Part shown: piece after piece, positions 61,873 through 64,000 of the stretch
How the letters are laid out: the number at the start of each line of letters is the position of its first letter
Position numbering within the stretch: the first letter of the stretch is position 1
NCBI GenBank assembly: GCA_002689655.1
Contig: NZHC01000076.1
Coordinates: 1 to 64,000 of the forward strand
Length of the DNA stretch: 64,000 nucleotides
Source of the DNA: Rhodopirellula sp.
Lineage (GTDB): Bacteria; Planctomycetota; Planctomycetia; Pirellulales; Pirellulaceae
Direction: 5' to 3'
Notes under the pieces: model-generated
What the model was told of the DNA's origin: nothing
Databases searched by the model: none
What the model saw: only the letters and a program-made list of their open reading frames with translations
Translations under genes and position numbers: made by a program

Positions 61873-64000
61873 TTGACTCGCTCGATTTTAAGTTACACCC
61901 TCCGTACATTCCTGTTACTTTTCTTTTGCTTCGCGCCGCTGATTGGTTCAACCGCAGAGGTATTTATTGAAGCCGAGAGTTTCCAAAAGCGCGGAGGCTG
62001 GAAGCTTGATACTCAGTTTATTCAACAAATGGGATCTCCCTATTTGCTGGCACATGGACTGGGACGACCCGTCGACGATGCGGTCACCAAATTCAATATT
62101 GGCGAATCAGGAAACTACCGTCTTTGGGTACGAACCAAAGACTGGGTCGCTCGGTGGAATGCCACGGCTTCCCCGGGCAAGTTCCAGATCATCATTGACG
62201 GAAAACCCGCGAATGCAACATTCGGGACGAATGGCGTTCAATGGGGTTGGCACGATGGAGGTATCATCGCGCTTGAGAAAGGAACCAACGAGCTACGCCT
62301 GAAAGATCTAACTGGTTTCGATGGACGGTGTGATTGCATTTACCTGACCACAGAAACTGATCAACCACCTCCTCCAGCTGACACTGTACTTTCTGAGTGG
62401 CGTCGTGAACAATTGGGACTGGCGGCGAACCCTGAAAATCGCGGTCCGTATGATCTTGTCGTGATCGGCGGAGGATACGCAGGCATGGGTAGCGCTCTGT
62501 CAGCAGCCCGCATGGGATGCCGCGTCGCTCTGGTGCAAGATCGACCGGTTCTTGGTGGTAATGGATCAAGCGAAGTGCGCGTGTGGGCCAAAGGAAACAT
62601 CCGTCGCGGCAAATTCCCGCGGATTGGTGAGATCATCGAAGAGATCTCCGACAACGCCAAAAAGTCTCCTGGCACTTACGAAGAATTTGGGGATGAACTG
62701 AAGGAAAGGGTCATCCGCGATGAACCCAACATCGACCTTCTATTGAACCATCACGCTCACCGCGTCGATATGGACGGGAATCGTATCACCGCCGTTCATG
62801 CTCTAGACACGCGTACAGGAAGCGAAGTCAAAATCATTGGCGACTACTTTGCCGACTGCACCGGCCATGGCTGGATTGGCACGTGGGCAAAAGCCGATCT
62901 CGACATGTCACCCAATGGTCGAATGGGTATGAGCAACATGTGGGCTTGGGATGAACTGGACACGCCCACAGCTTTTCCTGAGACCCCGTGGGCTCTCGAT
63001 CTGCAAATGGCTGATTTCCCCTACCCACGTGACCATCATGGCCAATGGTTTTGGGAAAGTGGCTTCGACAAGGATGCTATTGGCGATGCTGAGGGCATCC
63101 GAGACTGGAATCTCCGAGCGGTTTATGGTGCATTCAATGCAATGAAGAATCGTGACGGAGCAGCAAAGCATCCCAACGCGATCCTCACATGGGTTGCGTT
63201 CGTCGGTGGACCACGCGAAAGCCGACGCCTGATGGGAGATGTTGTTTTGACCGAAGACGATATCGTGGCAAAAAAGGAATTCCCAGATGGCTGCGTACCC
63301 AGCACTTGGTCGATTGACCTTCATTACCCAAAAGAGCAGTATGCAAAGAAATATGCTGACAACCCCTTCATTTCCAAAGCAGTACACGGCAAGGGTGTCG
63401 ATCGGTCTTATGGATACCCGGTTCCCTATCGCTGCTTCTACAGTCGAAACATCGACAATCTGTTCATGGCGGGTCGCTGTATCAGCGTGACTCACGAAGC
63501 ACTGGGCACGGTACGTGTCATGAAAACCTGTGGAATGATGGGCGAAGTGGTCGGAAAAGCTGCGTCGATATGCGCCATTAACGATTGCCAACCGCGCGAC
63601 GTCTATGAATCACACCTCGATGAACTCCTGACGTTATTGAAACTACCGGGCAAAGCTCACCGGAGTACACCCTCAGCGGAGATTATTATTCCGTCAGATG
63701 CTCTGCCACTGGCAGGACCCCGAGGACCAGCCAATGGCATGGAAATCAGCAAACTGGCTGGCATCGTCATTGACGATGAACTTGCAAAATTCACAGGGAA
63801 CTGGACCAGCGGAACCGGATTACCGAATTACGTCCGCTACAGCTACAAGTACACCGGACCGAACACCAATGCCACGGCAACCTTCAAATTCACCGTTCCC
63901 AAAGCAGGGCGATATTCAATCGAAGCATTCAGCCAAGCACACCCCAACCGTTCTACAAAAACTCCCGTAACCGTTCGCCACAACGACTCCATCAGCGAAT
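61873..64000 (+). CDS. secreted FAD-dependent oxidoreductase, 3' end outside window
   Basis: At least 709 aa; the frame is open to the window end. The start is taken as TTG at 61873: GAGG lies 6 bases upstream, an in-frame stop sits at 61852, and the TTG begins a clear signal peptide ('TFLLLFFCFAPLIGSTAE'). Residues about 28-170 form a CBM-like beta domain ('VFIEAESFQKRGGW', 'NYRLWVRTKDWVARW', 'FQIIIDGKPANATFG'). The FAD-binding motif is 'LVVIGGGYAGMGSALSAARMGC' (Gly199-Gly204), followed by 'VLGGNGSSEVRV' and 'NLFMAGRCISVTHEALGTVRVM', as in the PF12831 family. A second CBM-like segment starts near 650. Probable role: oxidation of a sugar or polysaccharide unit outside the cytoplasm. Confidence 0.9.
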   Translation, partial: MTRSILSYTLRTFLLLFFCFAPLIGSTAEVFIEAESFQKRGGWKLDTQFIQQMGSPYLLAHGLGRPVDDAVTKFNIGESGNYRLWVRTKDWVARWNATASPGKFQIIIDGKPANATFGTNGVQWGWHDGGIIALEKGTNELRLKDLTGFDGRCDCIYLTTETDQPPPPADTVLSEWRREQLGLAANPENRGPYDLVVIGGGYAGMGSALSAARMGCRVALVQDRPVLGGNGSSEVRVWAKGNIRRGKFPRIGEIIEEISDNAKKSPGTYEEFGDELKERVIRDEPNIDLLLNHHAHRVDMDGNRITAVHALDTRTGSEVKIIGDYFADCTGHGWIGTWAKADLDMSPNGRMGMSNMWAWDELDTPTAFPETPWALDLQMADFPYPRDHHGQWFWESGFDKDAIGDAEGIRDWNLRAVYGAFNAMKNRDGAAKHPNAILTWVAFVGGPRESRRLMGDVVLTEDDIVAKKEFPDGCVPSTWSIDLHYPKEQYAKKYADNPFISKAVHGKGVDRSYGYPVPYRCFYSRNIDNLFMAGRCISVTHEALGTVRVMKTCGMMGEVVGKAASICAINDCQPRDVYESHLDELLTLLKLPGKAHRSTPSAEIIIPSDALPLAGPRGPANGMEISKLAGIVIDDELAKFTGNWTSGTGLPNYVRYSYKYTGPNTNATATFKFTVPKAGRYSIEAFSQAHPNRSTKTPVTVRHNDSISE

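Noticed and set aside
62908-63591. 227-codon open frame on the minus strand
   Set aside because: Antisense to the FAD oxidoreductase, which has clear domain motifs in the plus frame throughout.
1-64000. CRISPR arrays, insertion sequences, integrases, phage or toxin-antitoxin genes
   Set aside because: Looked for regularly spaced repeats, transposase and integrase motifs and paired small genes; none found. The only regular repeats are coding ones.

Overview
The window looks like chromosomal DNA of a planctomycete, probably Rhodopirellula/Pirellulaceae-like (inference from gene content; no rRNA or other marker phylogeny was possible). The signs are several sulfatases, a BBP7-type outer-membrane barrel, a huge secreted protein whose N-terminus carries the planctomycete 'LEERRLLAV' extracellular signature, a cysteine-rich YTV-type cell-wall protein, DUF6288 and YdjY proteins, a eukaryote-like Ser/Thr kinase and metzincin-type secreted proteases. 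I see no rRNA, tRNA, CRISPR array, insertion sequence, integrase or phage gene.

Layout. 1-12.5 kb is a catabolic locus for sulfated or phosphorylated polymers: the tail of one sulfatase, a DUF6288/YdjY pair on the minus strand, then a plus-strand run of BNR sialidase-like protein, sulfatase, a possible ConA-like protein, sulfatase and PhoD phosphatase. 12.5-19.4 kb holds a RbsD/FucU mutarotase, a site-2 protease with CBS domains, a CDF metal transporter, a lone GspF-like protein, a small unknown protein, a soluble histidine kinase and a PQQ-type sugar dehydrogenase. 19.4-28.8 kb is surface biology: a zinc-ribbon membrane protein, a 1667-aa multidomain metzincin/dockerin protein and a BBP7 barrel. 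29.5-32.6 kb has an Sfp-type phosphopantetheinyl transferase, a small coiled-coil membrane protein and folC. 33-38 kb is a translationally coupled three-gene ABC operon. 38-41.6 kb carries an FKBP isomerase, a Ser/Thr kinase, rplU and an enoyl-CoA hydratase. 41.7-43.7 kb encodes the YTV-type repeat protein. 44.7-48.3 kb contains a PAS-GAF-REC protein, a single-domain response regulator and glyA. 48.6-53 kb has a large metzincin and an FG-GAP protein. 53.5-56.6 kb is a compact minus-strand operon: zinc peptidase, D-Ala-D-Ala-ligase-like ATP-grasp and DapA-like aldolase. 56.8-61.6 kb has an MnmE-like GTPase, an asparaginase/DUF4440-like fusion, a PL10-type pectate lyase and a GGQ release-factor-like protein. 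The window closes inside a secreted FAD-dependent oxidoreductase that begins at a TTG codon.

Functional reading. Polysaccharide turnover (sulfatases, sialidase-like protein, pectate lyase, sugar dehydrogenase, FAD oxidoreductase) and construction of a proteinaceous envelope dominate. Most promising for new biology are the peptidase/ATP-grasp/DapA-like operon (53542-56636), the charge-polarised 14-residue-repeat YTV protein (41730-43733), the single polypeptide with a metzincin site, two cohesin-like regions and a dockerin (21858-26861), the ABC operon with an ectodomain-bearing permease and an anchored partner (33084-37902), and the MnmE paralogue without its catalytic C-terminus (56773-57978). 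Start codons were moved from the longest-ORF start wherever a Shine-Dalgarno sequence, signal peptide or family length argued for it. All family assignments come from reading motifs; no database search was possible.
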